NCBI GenBank assembly: GCA_013002105.1
Contig: JABDKS010000283.1
Span: 1 to 8,146 of the forward strand
Direction of reading: 5' to 3'
Length of the DNA stretch: 8,146 nucleotides
From: Pirellulaceae bacterium
Lineage (GTDB): Bacteria; Planctomycetota; Planctomycetia; Pirellulales; Pirellulaceae
The stretch's first letter is position 1. Each line of letters begins with the position of its first letter. A program made the translations under genes and the position numbers. The notes under the pieces are model-generated. The model searched no databases. It was not told the origin of the DNA and saw only the letters and a program-made list of their open reading frames with translations. Positions 7,500 to 8,146 of the stretch are shown piece after piece.

Positions 7500-7973
7500 T
7501 CAAAAATTGATTCGTCCTTCGGCTTTCAATTGCTTCAGACGTTCCTGCGCTTCGACATAATCGGATTCGTACGGAGCCAAATCGGGAACGATGGTCGGCC
7601 GGAACTCCAGCGACAGTTGCTGCCTGACGACGTAGCTGAACAGGAGTCGATCGCCGTCGGGAATCAGCAGTCCGAGATTGGTCGCTGATTTCCTGGTCAC
7701 CAACGCGTCCAAGATGATGGGATGCCACTGGTCGTCGATTTTGGCCAGTACGTCGATTCGGTCACCGGCAACCAGATCGGCGGATTTTGGTGTCGACGGG
7801 ATTCCAATCGACGCGAGACCAGGTGGAATAAGAAAGGCCGAGCTGACCGCGACGCTGAACCGTCTCGTTTGCGAGTGATGATATCGATACGCGAACCAAC
7901 CAGCGGCGAACGCCATCGCAATCCATCCGATTGCGATCAGGGCGAGTCGACATTTCGCGAATTGCTTGTTCAT
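7500..7973 (-). CDS. Membrane-anchored small protein with a CpaB/RcpC-like stretch
   Basis: 157 residues with one N-terminal hydrophobic segment (about 10-30, ALIAIGWIAMAFAAGWFAYR) preceded by basic residues, so it is a single-pass protein or uncleaved signal anchor with its bulk outside the cytoplasm. The segment from about 47 to 95 (FLIPPGLASIGIP, then LVAGDRIDVLAKIDD) resembles the GDRVDVL region of the Flp-pilus protein CpaB/RcpC. CpaB proteins are usually about 250-300 residues and lie in pilus operons; this one is about half that, with no pilus genes nearby, so only a distant domain relation is suggested. The C terminus (about 137-152, YESDYVEAQERLKQLK) looks like an amphipathic helix. 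The gene is convergent with the epimerase. ATG 7973 has no Shine-Dalgarno site; the leader ATGCTCTAATG contains a two-codon ORF whose TAA overlaps this ATG. Existence of the gene is fairly sure; its function is not. Confidence 0.75.
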   Translation of the reverse strand: MNKQFAKCRLALIAIGWIAMAFAAGWFAYRYHHSQTRRFSVAVSSAFLIPPGLASIGIPSTPKSADLVAGDRIDVLAKIDDQWHPIILDALVTRKSATNLGLLIPDGDRLLFSYVVRQQLSLEFRPTIVPDLAPYESDYVEAQERLKQLKAEGRINF

Positions 7974-8146
7974 TAGAGCATTTTTACTTAATACGTGGGA
8001 TCAATCGTAGGCCAGGACCGAATGGCACTTAATCGGTGTAAGTTCTAATTGGCACTGGGTTTGTATTGGCTTCTTGGTTTCGTCATCAACTTGTGTGTGA
8101 TGGTTCGACGTTTGATCACTCTCGGTTCATTTCTGTCAGGGCGGTT
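7974..8146. other. Right-end non-coding region with short repeats
   Basis: This should hold the promoter of the leftward gene ending at 7500. Short direct repeats are visible: ACTTAAT at 7986 and 8027, and TGGCACT at 8023 and 8050. An ATG at 8100 opens a rightward frame to the window edge (MVRRLITLGSFLSGR), too short to judge and without a ribosome-binding site. No confident promoter was assigned. Confidence 0.35.

Noticed and set aside
8042..8146. Start of a rightward gene at the window edge
   Set aside because: Two overlapping frames stay open to the end (one from ATG 8100), but neither has a ribosome-binding site or enough sequence to recognise a protein.

Overview
The window looks like ordinary chromosomal DNA from a planctomycete, probably of the Rhodopirellula/Pirellulaceae kind. 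That assignment is an inference from moderate GC content, widely spaced single genes, little Shine-Dalgarno signal before most genes, and the character of the proteins. It was not tested by any search. Five protein genes are well supported, and a sixth very small one is likely.

Layout. Positions 1-2808 (+) hold most of carB, the large subunit of carbamoyl-phosphate synthase, cut at its N terminus by the window edge. Positions 2809-3495 are a long gap. It holds a hairpin and a degenerate short repeat just after carB, then a compact minus-strand unit: an inverted repeat, a GGTGA ribosome-binding site, an ORF of about 42 codons (3235-3107), and a textbook intrinsic terminator (3052-3008). Positions 3496-4983 (+) encode an NtrC-type sigma-54 response regulator with no sensor kinase beside it. 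On the minus strand, 6223-5156 encodes a tRNA-dihydrouridine synthase. Divergent from it, 6350-7471 (+) encodes an aldose 1-epimerase with a signal peptide. Convergent with that, 7973-7500 (-) encodes a small single-pass membrane protein with a CpaB/RcpC-like stretch. The last 173 bases hold short repeats and no supportable gene.

The genes do not form an operon or an obvious shared pathway: pyrimidine/arginine precursor synthesis, sigma-54 transcription control, tRNA modification and sugar mutarotation sit side by side, each apparently with its own signals. No RNA gene, CRISPR array, insertion sequence or phage gene is visible. The part most worth a second look is the minus-strand small gene and its terminator between carB and the sigma-54 regulator. 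Its translation and transcription signals are better than those of the large genes around it.
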